Shown: in pieces, positions 1 to 8,340 of the stretch
How positions within the stretch are numbered: the stretch's first letter is position 1
How the letters are laid out: every line of letters starts with the position of its first letter
Assembly (NCBI RefSeq): GCF_016908355.1
Contig: NZ_JAFBDT010000001.1
Span: 248,001-312,000, forward strand
Source: Fusibacter tunisiensis
Lineage (GTDB): Bacteria; Bacillota; Clostridia; Peptostreptococcales; Acidaminobacteraceae
Length of the DNA stretch: 64,000 bases
Reading direction: 5' to 3'
Program-made: the position numbers and the translations under genes
Notes under the pieces: model-generated
Seen by the model: the letters and a program-made list of their open reading frames with translations, nothing else
Database searches by the model: none
What the model was told of the DNA's origin: nothing

Positions 1-23
1 AACAAATATTATCAATATTAAAT

Positions 24-45
24 AGGTGGAAACAAGTTTCCACCT
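24..45 (-). terminator. Probable terminator after the response regulator gene
   Basis: A perfect 10-bp inverted repeat (AGGTGGAAAC / GTTTCCACCT) with a 2-base centre lies 8 bases after the response regulator stop codon, followed on the minus strand by ATTTAATATT. It suggests that no histidine kinase is co-transcribed immediately downstream. Confidence 0.6.
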
Positions 46-52
46 AATACTT

Positions 53-760
53 TTAAAGGACTCTTTTCTTTTTATTCTTAAAATAGTAACCCACTCCCCA
101 TTTTGTTAATATATATTCTGGTTGCGAGGAATTGCTTTCAATTTTTTCTCTTAAACGGCGAATGTGAACATCTACCGTACGAACATCACCAAAATACTCA
201 TAACCCCAAATTGTTTCCAACAACTCTTCACGGGAATACACCTTTTCTTCATTCATAATCAATAAGAGCAATAAATCAAATTCTTTCGCTGTTAAATTAA
301 CTTGTTGACCATTAACAGTTACTTTTCTGCCTAAAGTATTGATACTAAAGTCTCCAAGATTTATCAGATTTGATGCTGTCATTTGATCACTTACTTGAAC
401 ACGTCTTAAAATGGCTTTAATTCTAGCCTTAAGTTCAAGCATGTTAAATGGTTTTGTAATGTAATCATCTGCACCGTATTCAAGGCCCAGTACCTTACTA
501 GAATCATCATCTTTTGCAGTAAGCATTAGAATTGGTACCATAGACTTATTTTCACGGACTTTTTTGCAAATTTCAAGACCATCCATGCTTGGAAGCATTA
601 AGTCCAAAATAACTGCATCATAAGTGTTGGATAAAATCTTGTCATAGGCTTCCTTACCATCCATTGCAGTTTCAACATCGTACCCCTCTTGTTCTAAACT
701 GAATCTCAACCCTTTTAACAAAATAGGTTCGTCATCAACTACCAAAATTTTTTCAGCCAT
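53..760 (-). CDS. OmpR/PhoB-family response regulator
   Basis: A DNA-binding response regulator of 235 residues. The receiver domain (about 1-118) has the acidic pair D9/D10, the phospho-acceptor D53 in the VILDLMLP motif, T81 and K103. A winged-helix output domain (about 135-230) contains the RTVDVHIRRLREKIE recognition region. Start: ATG with GGAGTG upstream, 13 bases after the selB stop, so translation is probably coupled to selB. It is the last gene of the selD-selA-selB transcript and is followed by a terminator, so a cognate kinase is not visible here. The target genes cannot be read from this window. The family assignment is firm; a link to selenium metabolism rests only on position. 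Confidence 0.93.
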   Translation of the reverse strand: MAEKILVVDDEPILLKGLRFSLEQEGYDVETAMDGKEAYDKILSNTYDAVILDLMLPSMDGLEICKKVRENKSMVPILMLTAKDDDSSKVLGLEYGADDYITKPFNMLELKARIKAILRRVQVSDQMTASNLINLGDFSINTLGRKVTVNGQQVNLTAKEFDLLLLLIMNEEKVYSREELLETIWGYEYFGDVRTVDVHIRRLREKIESNSSQPEYILTKWGVGYYFKNKKKRVL

Positions 761-773
761 ACTTTCACTCCAT

Positions 774-2657
774 TCATTTTTTTATTAAAACTCTAGAATT
801 CTCAAATCTCTTCGTCAATTGAATTCTGTCAAAATACTCCAAGAGCTCCAAACTAGACTTTCTTGAAAGGTTTAACAAATCTCTATACTCTGCCACAGTG
901 AGTTCATCATTATGTTCAAAGTGTTTGATGAGCAGATTTATGCAAGTTTCCAAATGTGTTTTTAATATTACAACTTCTTCATTAATTTTAACAAGAATAT
1001 TAGAATTAATCAAATAATATAAAAGATCCTCTTGAGTTTTTTTAGTTAGGGTTCTACTTTCTGGTAAATCTTTAATGCCAATAGGCCTTGTACCCGATTG
1101 ATCCACTGCATCCTCAATGACTTTAAGCCATTTTTGCTCTTCACTACCAAGTTCAATAGAATAGCCTGGTAGGCTAACCCATTGATCCGATAACTCAATT
1201 GCGTTTTTCTCAATTGCATAATTCAAGATAGGTTGATAGAAGCTTTTATCAAATCGATTTTTCTTTGTCAAGGCTTGATTCAGTCGTGATCTTAAAGTCT
1301 CACGATCAATACCTGCCTTAAACGGGTTTTTGGCATGAAAATCACTTAATTCCCTACTTAATGTTTCAAGAATCATGGTCATCCACTCATCTGTACAATA
1401 CAGTGACTGAGTCAGATTAACGATGCGATTTTCATTCAACAAATCCTCGAATCCCAACCTACATGAATCCAAATCATGTGGAATCGGATGAAACAAGTCA
1501 TCTGAATAAACAAATGGTTGGTTTTCGTTTTGAATACCTGCTAAAATTTCATCTGAAATGCTTAAATTCCCATCAGAAAATTGGTGTTTCTCAGCATTTG
1601 GATTAACAATCACGCCACCTCCTAAAGTTATCAAAGGTGAAAAATTTCGAATGATAACCGGATCGTTCGCTTTACCAAACAACGGACTCTCAAGTCTAAG
1701 CTGAATAATCTGAGTTACATTTGGTTGGATTGTATCTTGGTTCAAAGTCGCTATCCTGCCTAAAATTTCTTTAGTCCCATGATATAATCGAATCCTTTGC
1801 CAATGTTTAACTGGAACATAATCTGCTTTAAATTCAACATCAACAATATGAGATTCAGGCAAAAGATCTGAACTGGATAAAATATCACCTCGATGAATCA
1901 AAGTCTTATCTATGGCAAGGTTTAACGCCACCCGTTGCCCATATACAGCTTCCAAAACAGATTCATTGTGTACTTGAATTGATTTTACACGCACAGAAGC
2001 TCTGGAAGGATAATGATAAAGCATGTCGTTCACTTGAATTTTTCCTTCAATCAATGTGCCTGTAACGACAGTCCCGTGTCCTTTAATGGTAAAAACACGA
2101 TCAATGGGCATCCTTGAGATGGTATGTGTTACCTCATGCTTCATATCAGTCATCATCATTTTTAAACGATCCAATAGGTTTAAACGCGCTGAGTCATCCT
2201 GAATTGAATATTCAACAACTGGTGCATTTTCAAGAAAAGAGTCTTTTAAATATTCTTTTATTTCCTCTCTTCTAAATTCCAGTTCTTCTTCATCTACTAA
2301 ATCACATTTAGTGAGCACTACAATCCCATTGGCGATGTTTAAATGTGATAAAATCTGTAAATGTTCAAGTGTTTGGGGCATAAACCCTTCGTCAGCTGCA
2401 ACAACTATCAAAACAGCGTCCATCCCCATAGCACCGGCAAGCATATTTTTTATAAACCGTTCATGACCGGGAACATCAACAAAACTAATTAGTTGATTGT
2501 CATTAAGTTTTAAATAAGCAAATCCCAAGTCAATGGTTATGCCTCTTTTTTTTTCATCGGCAAGTCGGTCCGCATCAATACCGGTCAGATGTTTAATAAG
2601 CGATGTTTTTCCATGATCAATATGCCCGGCTGTTCCCACAACTAATGTATCTCTCAT
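774..2657 (-). CDS. selB: Selenocysteine-specific elongation factor SelB
   Basis: SelB delivers Sec-tRNA(Sec) to ribosomes at UGA codons followed by a bSECIS hairpin. It has 627 residues, the usual size. An EF-Tu-like GTPase domain has G1 GHIDHGKTSL at 11-20, G3 DVPGH at 61-65 and G4 TKCD at 116-119. Beta-barrel domains follow, and the C-terminal third is the winged-helix array that binds the SECIS RNA. The start codon overlaps the selA stop (ATGA), showing tight coupling. Together with selA and selD it makes a complete Sec synthesis and insertion set, except that no tRNA-Sec (selC) gene is visible in the window. Confidence 0.97.
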   Translation of the reverse strand: MRDTLVVGTAGHIDHGKTSLIKHLTGIDADRLADEKKRGITIDLGFAYLKLNDNQLISFVDVPGHERFIKNMLAGAMGMDAVLIVVAADEGFMPQTLEHLQILSHLNIANGIVVLTKCDLVDEEELEFRREEIKEYLKDSFLENAPVVEYSIQDDSARLNLLDRLKMMMTDMKHEVTHTISRMPIDRVFTIKGHGTVVTGTLIEGKIQVNDMLYHYPSRASVRVKSIQVHNESVLEAVYGQRVALNLAIDKTLIHRGDILSSSDLLPESHIVDVEFKADYVPVKHWQRIRLYHGTKEILGRIATLNQDTIQPNVTQIIQLRLESPLFGKANDPVIIRNFSPLITLGGGVIVNPNAEKHQFSDGNLSISDEILAGIQNENQPFVYSDDLFHPIPHDLDSCRLGFEDLLNENRIVNLTQSLYCTDEWMTMILETLSRELSDFHAKNPFKAGIDRETLRSRLNQALTKKNRFDKSFYQPILNYAIEKNAIELSDQWVSLPGYSIELGSEEQKWLKVIEDAVDQSGTRPIGIKDLPESRTLTKKTQEDLLYYLINSNILVKINEEVVILKTHLETCINLLIKHFEHNDELTVAEYRDLLNLSRKSSLELLEYFDRIQLTKRFENSRVLIKK

Positions 2658-4045
2658 TGTGTTGCCTCCAAACAGTCTCTAAGCCCTTGATACAACAAGT
2701 CAAAATCATCCGAATCAATTGTCTTAAAATCCAAAAGTAAAATATCCTTTGATACAGTGGCAATAATTGGTGTTTGCAATTGTCTCAATTGATCTTGTAA
2801 TTGGTTTACAGAGAAAGGTCCTTTCAATCCCAGCGCAAAAGAGGGCAACTTATAAAGTGGCATAGCGCCACCACCGACCTCTGCTTTTGTTTCAACTATG
2901 CTATAGGTTAGTCCATGGTTTATCAAGGCCTCTCCAAAATTGTCAACGAAATTTTTTAGCCGTTGTTGAACTGCCATCGGACTTTCTTTAAGTTTATTAA
3001 TTGTTGGAATTCCGGTTATTGAACTTTGTGGTTTTAAGTATTCAGTGAGTGTACGCTCAATAATCGCCAAAGTAAACTTATCAATTCTAAAAGCACGTAA
3101 TAAAGGATTTTTCGCAATCACATCTATGTGTCTTTTTTTTCCTACAATAAATCCCGCTTGTGCGCCACCAAATAATTTATCGCCTGAAAAAGAAACGAGA
3201 TCGACACCTTTGGAAATTGAATCGACAGCAATGGGTTCATCGTGTGCGATAGCATCAAATATATTGTGTATCAAGCCACTCCCAATATCTTCATAGACAA
3301 GTATTTCATTGTTTTTCCCCAGAGTTGCCAGTTGATCAATCTCAACAGACTGTGAAAAACCAACAACTTTATAATTGCTTGTATGCACTTTTAAAATCAA
3401 ACCCGTTTGTTCATTTAACGCATTTTCGTAATCTCTTAAGTGGGTCTTATTTGTTGTACCAATTTCATTTAAAATGCAGCCACTGGCTAGCATAACGTCT
3501 GGAACCCTAAAAGAGCCCCCAATTTCAACAAGTTCACCTCTTGAAACAACGACTTCCTTGTTCTTAGCAAATGTGTTCAGCACAAGCATAACAGCTGCGG
3601 CGTTATTGTTCACAACAATTGCAGATTCGCCTCCTGTTAATGCACAAATCTTTTCTACAATATGCTGATAACGAATACCGCGTCTACCTGTTTTGACATC
3701 ATATTCTAAGGTATTGTAGTGTGTCAATGCTTCAATGCTATCCTTAAAAATATCTTTTGAAATAACGGCACGCCCTAGATTAGTGTGGAGAACAATTCCA
3801 GTACCATTAATCACACGTTTTAAAGAGAAATCACATAACTTTGATATGTCTTCTATGACACGTCCAATGATATCATCAACATCAAAATGGGATACTTCAC
3901 CAGCTTTAATGGAAGTTCTCAAGTCATCTATAAGGGTTTCAATTCTAGATTTTAAAATCTCTCGATCCAATTTGTCATGAAATTCATTTGGAATCTTATC
4001 AAGGATAAGATCAATTTTTGGTATTTGTCTTAGCAATTCATTCAT
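2654..4045 (-). CDS. selA: L-seryl-tRNA(Sec) selenium transferase SelA
   Basis: A PLP enzyme that converts Ser-tRNA(Sec) to Sec-tRNA(Sec) using selenophosphate from SelD. From the chosen ATG (start of MNELLRQIPKIDL, preceded by AGGTG) it has 463 residues, normal for the bacterial family. The PLP lysine is K290 in the SFSGDKLFGG motif, and the INGTGIVLHTNLGR motif near residue 80 is typical. A longer frame reaching 4081 runs almost to selD and has no ribosome binding site, so it was not used. It lies between selD (8-base gap) and selB (4-base overlap) in one operon. Confidence 0.97.
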   Translation of the reverse strand: MNELLRQIPKIDLILDKIPNEFHDKLDREILKSRIETLIDDLRTSIKAGEVSHFDVDDIIGRVIEDISKLCDFSLKRVINGTGIVLHTNLGRAVISKDIFKDSIEALTHYNTLEYDVKTGRRGIRYQHIVEKICALTGGESAIVVNNNAAAVMLVLNTFAKNKEVVVSRGELVEIGGSFRVPDVMLASGCILNEIGTTNKTHLRDYENALNEQTGLILKVHTSNYKVVGFSQSVEIDQLATLGKNNEILVYEDIGSGLIHNIFDAIAHDEPIAVDSISKGVDLVSFSGDKLFGGAQAGFIVGKKRHIDVIAKNPLLRAFRIDKFTLAIIERTLTEYLKPQSSITGIPTINKLKESPMAVQQRLKNFVDNFGEALINHGLTYSIVETKAEVGGGAMPLYKLPSFALGLKGPFSVNQLQDQLRQLQTPIIATVSKDILLLDFKTIDSDDFDLLYQGLRDCLEATQ

Positions 4046-4053
4046 AAAAACAC

Positions 4054-5100
4054 CTATTTTATATTTTTTAATATAACACACATCTCTTTTTTCGCCACAA
4101 CATTACCCACAATGTGGCTTTTAATCTCACATACATCATTTAATTTTCCCAATATTTCAATTGCTTGAGATTCGGGAACTGCAACCAAGAGTCCGCCTGA
4201 AGTTTGTGGATCGAAGAGCAAGTCTAAATAAACTTCCTCAATTTCAGGATCTACTTCAATTGAGGACAAGGCATGTGCACGATTTCGATAGGCACCTGCA
4301 GGAATAATGCCCATCTCTGCAAAGGGAATGGCAGCTTTTATAAAAGGAACATCTTCCACATTAACCTTTATCGTAACGTTAGATCCTTTTGCCATCTCAA
4401 GCGCATGCCCTAAAAATCCAAATCCCGTTACATCTGTACATGCATGAACCTCATAGTTTTTTAAAACTTCATAAGGATATTTGTTTAAATAAGTCATAAT
4501 ATGCACAATTTCATCATATGTTTCTGCATCAGTCATTTCTTCTTTTAATGCAGTTGTTAAAACGCCTATGCCTAATGGCTTTGTCAATATCAAAACATCA
4601 CCATCACTGGCACCTATATTCGTCCAAATTTTTTCTGGGTGGACAATTCCGCTTACAGAAAGCCCATATTTAGGTTCTTCATCTTCAATAGAATGTCCCC
4701 CTACTAACAAGGCACCCGCTTCCTTTACTTTATCAGCACCACCTCTTAATATGTCTTTCAAAATAAGGGGTGACAAACAATTTGGAAACCCAACTATATT
4801 GAGTGCCAATGTCGGTTCACCACCCATTGCATAGACATCACTCAAGGCATTGGTGGCTGCAATTGTACCAAATGTATATGGATCATCAACAATTGGGGTG
4901 AAAAAGTCTAAAGTTTGAATCAAAGCTTGTGTCTCATTTAATTTATAAACTGCAGCATCATCGGAGGCATCAAATCCCACCAATAACTCTTTACTATTAA
5001 ACTTAGGTAAATCGCACAAAACTTGCGCGAGGGTCTCAGGACCAATTTTAGCGCCTCAGCCAGACGCAGTTGTATACTGTGTTAATTTTACAGTTGACAT
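4054..5100 (-). CDS. selD: Selenophosphate synthetase SelD, itself a selenoprotein (UGA = Sec15)
   Basis: SelD makes selenophosphate from selenide and ATP. The frame opens at ATG 5100 with AGGAGG 7 bases upstream and reads MSTVKLTQYTTASG, then TGA at 5058-5056, then GAKIGPETLAQVL without a break to the end (348 residues). The UGA stands at the catalytic Cys/Sec position of the family (SG-U-GAK, with K18 conserved). Later motifs include LVGGHS, VTGFGFLGHA and FDPQTSGGLL. Read without recoding it would look like a gene starting near 5019. The SelA/SelB machinery that reads this UGA is encoded directly downstream, so the operon depends on its own product. Assignment and recoding are both well supported. 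Confidence 0.96.
5025..5058 (-). promoter_or_regulatory. bSECIS-like hairpin in selD
   Basis: Starting at the UGA, the mRNA can form GCGC (5054-5051) with GCGC (5028-5025) and, above an internal loop, GGUC (5043-5040) with GACC (5035-5032), capped by CUGA. The apical G is about 20 nt after the UGA, in the range expected for bacterial SECIS elements bound by SelB. Confidence 0.65.
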
Positions 5101-5124
5101 TTCAGCACCTCCTATTCAACAATT

Positions 5125-5133
5125 ATTATAACA
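5125..5133 (-). promoter_or_regulatory. Extended -10 promoter of the selDAB operon
   Basis: TGTTATAAT (TG at 5133-5132, TATAAT at 5130-5125) lies 24 bases before the selD start codon. No good -35 is visible, as expected of an extended -10 promoter. Confidence 0.6.
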
Positions 5134-5146
5134 TTATTCCTAAAAA

Positions 5147-5521
5147 TTATCTTGAATTCTCCAACATTCCTTTGAGTTTTTTATCCCCAATTCCTTTTAC
5201 CAACGTTAACTCTTCAAAAGAATCAAATGTCCCGAATTCTTGAATGTAATCGTATATCGCCTTTGCTAATGAAGGTCCAATTCCTTTAAAATGCGTGTAC
5301 ATATCAAGGCTGAGTGTGTTAAACTCGCCTATTGTATAATATTTTTTTTCAACAGGATCAAATATTTCATTTGCTTTAAGCTTTTGAGTATTAAGTATTT
5401 CCACTTGATCAATTAGACCTTCTGATGGATTTATTTGAATCTCAAAAGGCTCATACATCAAGACCTTTACCCCTATAATGCCTACAAAAATAAGGATCCA
5501 TAACCACTGAATAAACTTCAT
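5147..5521 (-). CDS. ComEA-like helix-hairpin-helix protein, membrane-anchored
   Basis: A 124-residue protein with an N-terminal membrane anchor (about 4-22, WLWILIFVGIIGVKVLM) and a C-terminal helix-hairpin-helix pair (FKGIGPSLAKAIYDYI and LVKGIGDKKLKGMLE, about 78-121), as in ComEA-type DNA receptors. The start at 5521 has GGAGATG at proper spacing. The upstream in-frame ATG at 5533 would sit within the ribosome binding site region. No comEB or comEC follows. It could bind incoming DNA at the membrane, but that is by family resemblance only; the short linker region shows no SLBB domain. Confidence 0.75.
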   Translation of the reverse strand: MKFIQWLWILIFVGIIGVKVLMYEPFEIQINPSEGLIDQVEILNTQKLKANEIFDPVEKKYYTIGEFNTLSLDMYTHFKGIGPSLAKAIYDYIQEFGTFDSFEELTLVKGIGDKKLKGMLENSR

Positions 5522-5590
5522 AACATCTCCCATAATTTTCCATTAATTATATTTTAGCATATTTTTATACACAAAAGGAGAAATTTTCTT

Positions 5591-5596
5591 TATAAT
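5591..5596 (+). promoter_or_regulatory. Probable -10 of the D,D-carboxypeptidase gene
   Basis: TATAAT 23 bases before the ATG at 5619. The -35 region (near 5567-5573) is poor, so this is tentative. Confidence 0.4.
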
Positions 5597-5618
5597 GGAG
5601 TTTGACAAGGAGGATAAC

Positions 5619-6923
5619 ATGACATTCAAAACAAAAGTTTTACTGATTATTTTACTGATTGGTTTAATATCAAAACCAATTTATGCTGATTCTTTGGAAT
5701 CCATAGAACTTACCGGGGAATCCGCAATATTAATAAATTCAAATACAGGCCAGATTTTGTTTTCAAAAAACTCAGAATTGCCTTTATATCCAGCGAGTAC
5801 AACTAAAATTTTAACGGCTATCATAGCCATTGAAGATTTAAATTTAGAGGATATTGTTACAATTGACTCAGAATCGCCATATGCGGGTGGCAGCCATATT
5901 GCTTTAGAGGTTGGTGAGCAGTTAACCGTTAAAGACCTTATATATGGACTTATGATTGCCAGTGCAAACGATTCTGCAGAGGCATTAGCTCGATTTCATT
6001 CAGGTACAATTGAGTCTTTTGCAAAAGTCATGAATGAAAGAGCCGCTTCTATGGGTGCGGTTAATTCCAATTTTGAAAACCCACATGGGCTCCACCATGA
6101 TGATCATGTTACAACGGCATATGATCTTGCACAAATTTCAGCTTATGCAATGAAGAATGAAACGTTTAGAAACATTGTTAAAACATTACGATATGAAATC
6201 CCACCCACCAACAAAAAAGATGAAACGCGTTATTTGAACAGTACGAACAGTATGTTTTTTGGTATACCTGGTTCAAACATCTCAATTGCTGTAGATGGAA
6301 AACAAGTGCCAACAAGCTATGATTTTGCAACGGGTATTAAGCGTGGCTATACGGATATGGCGAGATCTTGTTTTGTTGGTTCTGCAACTTTTGATGAAAG
6401 CCGAACGTATATATCAGTGGTTCTTAAAACGGAAGGTCACCTTATGTATGAGGACACGCGTAAAATGTTTGACTACGCAGAAAACTATACAAAAACAGTT
6501 GTCTTGGCAGAACCAGGTTCAAAAGTTGATCAAATCGTTATCAATACGCAAAAAGAAACACTTATCACCGGACTTGCTGCTTCTAGAATTTCCATTGATT
6601 TACCACTTGATTTAGATGAAAACTTGATTGAGAAAAAAATTATTTGGCAACCCAACTTACAGTTGCCTATTCAAGAAAATGAAATTATTGGCATTGTGGA
6701 ATATTATCTCAATGCACAACTTTTACTTAAAACCAATCTTGTCTCAGATGCATTTTATTCTGGTGAGAACTTAATTAACGAAGCAACAACACATCTTCCA
6801 CATAAAAGCCCAACATGGGTGCAGTATGGCATCAAGTTACTTATTGCCTTACTTTTATGGCGGTTTATTATGACTTTTATTAATCTAAAAAAAATCAAAT
6901 ATAAAAAAAAGAACGCGATTTGA
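5619..6923 (+). CDS. DacF-type D-alanyl-D-alanine carboxypeptidase
   Basis: A penicillin-binding protein of class C5 that trims the terminal D-Ala from peptidoglycan stem peptides outside the membrane. It has 434 residues with a signal peptide (about 1-23, ending IYA-DS), SxxK as S60-T-T-K63 and SxN as S115-A-N117. The third motif reads K241-R-G243 where KTG is usual. A C-terminal beta domain and a membrane anchor (about 405-425, followed by a lysine-rich end) are present. The start at 5619 follows AAGGAGG; an upstream ATG at 5595 overlaps the -10 box. It is an isolated plus-strand gene between minus-strand neighbours. The family is certain; the KRG variant is noted as a finding. Confidence 0.92.
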   Translation: MTFKTKVLLIILLIGLISKPIYADSLESIELTGESAILINSNTGQILFSKNSELPLYPASTTKILTAIIAIEDLNLEDIVTIDSESPYAGGSHIALEVGEQLTVKDLIYGLMIASANDSAEALARFHSGTIESFAKVMNERAASMGAVNSNFENPHGLHHDDHVTTAYDLAQISAYAMKNETFRNIVKTLRYEIPPTNKKDETRYLNSTNSMFFGIPGSNISIAVDGKQVPTSYDFATGIKRGYTDMARSCFVGSATFDESRTYISVVLKTEGHLMYEDTRKMFDYAENYTKTVVLAEPGSKVDQIVINTQKETLITGLAASRISIDLPLDLDENLIEKKIIWQPNLQLPIQENEIIGIVEYYLNAQLLLKTNLVSDAFYSGENLINEATTHLPHKSPTWVQYGIKLLIALLLWRFIMTFINLKKIKYKKKNAI

Positions 6924-6945
6924 TGCTTTCAAATCGCGTTCTTTT
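6911..6945. terminator. Bidirectional terminator between the carboxypeptidase and ridA
   Basis: A perfect 13-bp stem (GAACGCGATTTGA / TCAAATCGCGTTC) with a 5-base loop, TTTT on the plus side and an A-run before it, serving both convergent genes. The carboxypeptidase stop codon is inside the left arm. Confidence 0.85.
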
Positions 6946-6949
6946 AATC

Positions 6950-7327
6950 TTATTTGTATGCAATCATTTCGATTTCAACATCAGCATATAGTGGTAAATT
7001 CGCAACTTCAAAAGCTGCTCTAGCTGGTTTGTGGTCGGTAAAGTATTCTGCATATACGCTATTCATGTCTGCAAATTGTCGCATATCTGCTAGAAAAACA
7101 GTAACTTTTACAACATCATTTAAAGATGCGCCAGCCTCTTCAAGAATTGCCTTTGCGTTTTCAAGTGACTGTTTAGTTGCCAACTTGATATCCTCTTTAA
7201 TGAGTTCACCATTACTGGGGTTAATTGGCAATTGGCCTGAAACATAAATAAATGATCCTGCTTGCATACCTTGAGAATAAGGGCCAACAGCAGCTGGTGC
7301 TTTGCTAGTAGAAATTGGTTTCAACAT
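6950..7327 (-). CDS. ridA: RidA/YjgF family reactive-intermediate deaminase
   Basis: RidA proteins hydrolyse reactive enamine/imine intermediates released by PLP enzymes. The 125 residues match the family end to end: VGPYSQG near the N-terminus, YVSGQLPINP, the conserved arginine in PARAAFEVANLP, and the C-terminal EIEMIAYK. It starts at ATG 7327, 12 bases after the YheO-type regulator, so the two are probably one transcript. The pairing suggests a role in amino-acid deamination stress, which is an inference from neighbourhood. Confidence 0.93.
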   Translation of the reverse strand: MLKPISTSKAPAAVGPYSQGMQAGSFIYVSGQLPINPSNGELIKEDIKLATKQSLENAKAILEEAGASLNDVVKVTVFLADMRQFADMNSVYAEYFTDHKPARAAFEVANLPLYADVEIEMIAYK

Positions 7328-7339
7328 ATAAACATCCTC

Positions 7340-7981
7340 CTATTTTGTATCTCGAATACCATCGAGATAATTGTATATTGTGTATCGCGAAACTTGAAGT
7401 GAATTCGCGACATAATCAATAGCACCTTTGATAAGAAAAACGCCTTTATCTTCCAAATCCTTTACAATACTTACCTTCTCATCTTTGTTTAAGTAAATAA
7501 CCGGACGACCAAATTTATGAATTGTGTTTTCAACAATATCATATAAGACATCGTTAATTTTATTTATTTCACCAATAACTATCGTTTCCTCTTCATCCAC
7601 TTTACTCAATTCATTCAACAAATTACGCGCACTTAAGATGTCTGTAATATCAAAATTAATGCACATGCAGCCAATAATTTCATCTTCAAAATTTCTTATA
7701 AAAGTCGTTGTAGATTTTAATTCTCTGCCTAATGTGCTTTTTCCAGTATAATTATACACATCATAACCATCTTGATGCTTGTTGATTTTTTCCAGAATAG
7801 ATTCACTCATACGTGTTTCAAGTGTTCGTCCTGTAACGTGACCGTTAAATATTGCGACTATGGACTGTTCTATGTTACTGAAGTCATGAATAACAACTTC
7901 ACAATTCGATCCAAAAGTTTCAGCAATCCCTTTTGCAACAGGAATCATTTTTGTAAGTACCGGATGAACGGTTTTCGTCAT
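7340..7981 (-). CDS. YheO/DauR-type transcriptional regulator (PAS + HTH)
   Basis: A 213-residue regulator. The N-terminal YheO-like PAS domain (about 1-120, with IIGCMCINFDITD near residue 105) is followed by a C-terminal helix-turn-helix (about 165-210, VANSLQVSRYTIYNYLDGI). The family includes DauR, which senses D-arginine, but the ligand cannot be predicted here. The start at 7981 has GGAG at 7-base spacing, whereas the upstream ATG at 7987 touches the ribosome binding site. It is directly upstream of ridA, its probable target or partner. Confidence 0.85.
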   Translation of the reverse strand: MTKTVHPVLTKMIPVAKGIAETFGSNCEVVIHDFSNIEQSIVAIFNGHVTGRTLETRMSESILEKINKHQDGYDVYNYTGKSTLGRELKSTTTFIRNFEDEIIGCMCINFDITDILSARNLLNELSKVDEEETIVIGEINKINDVLYDIVENTIHKFGRPVIYLNKDEKVSIVKDLEDKGVFLIKGAIDYVANSLQVSRYTIYNYLDGIRDTK

Positions 7982-8001
7982 GAGCATACTCCTTTCTTTT
8001 A

Positions 8002-8340
8002 TCAGTTATGCAAGGCAACTCTCGGTGCATCACTCCACACGCGTTCGAGTGAATAGTAGGCTCTGGTTTCACCAGTAAAAACATGCACAATTACATCTTT
8101 AAAATCAAGTAAAATCCAGCCGCCTGAAACCTTGCCTTCTCTATGTTTTAAATCCTCTTTAAGTTCTTTAGACAAATGGTCCGATAAAGCGTTTATATGT
8201 GTTGATGATGTTCCAGTTGCAATAACAAAGCAATCTGCAATTGGACTAATCCCTTCTACATCTATAACCGTAATATCGTTTGCCTTTTTATCTTCCAATA
8301 AATCAACAATTTTTAATGCAAATTCCTTTGATACGCTCAT
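8002..8340 (-). CDS. rsfS: Ribosomal silencing factor RsfS
   Basis: RsfS binds L14 and keeps ribosomal subunits apart under poor nutrition. The 112 residues carry the family hallmarks DCFVIATGTSSTH and GGWILLDFKDVIVHVF. The start overlaps the end of the nadD-yqeK gene by 4 bases (ATGA), the classic nadD-yqeK-rsfS order. Confidence 0.96.
   Translation of the reverse strand: MSVSKEFALKIVDLLEDKKANDITVIDVEGISPIADCFVIATGTSSTHINALSDHLSKELKEDLKHREGKVSGGWILLDFKDVIVHVFTGETRAYYSLERVWSDAPRVALHN

Noticed and set aside
3045-3980. Plus-strand open frames opposite selA and selD
   Set aside because: They are antisense shadows of strongly conserved coding sequence, without SD or recognisable products.
5019-5100. 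Apparent truncated or pseudogenised selD because of a stop codon near the start
   Set aside because: The stop is TGA at the catalytic Sec position, with an ideal SD before it and unbroken homology on both sides.
1-5150. A tRNA-Sec gene (selC) near selDAB
   Set aside because: Gene boundaries overlap or nearly touch and no tRNA-like sequence fits. It must lie outside the window.
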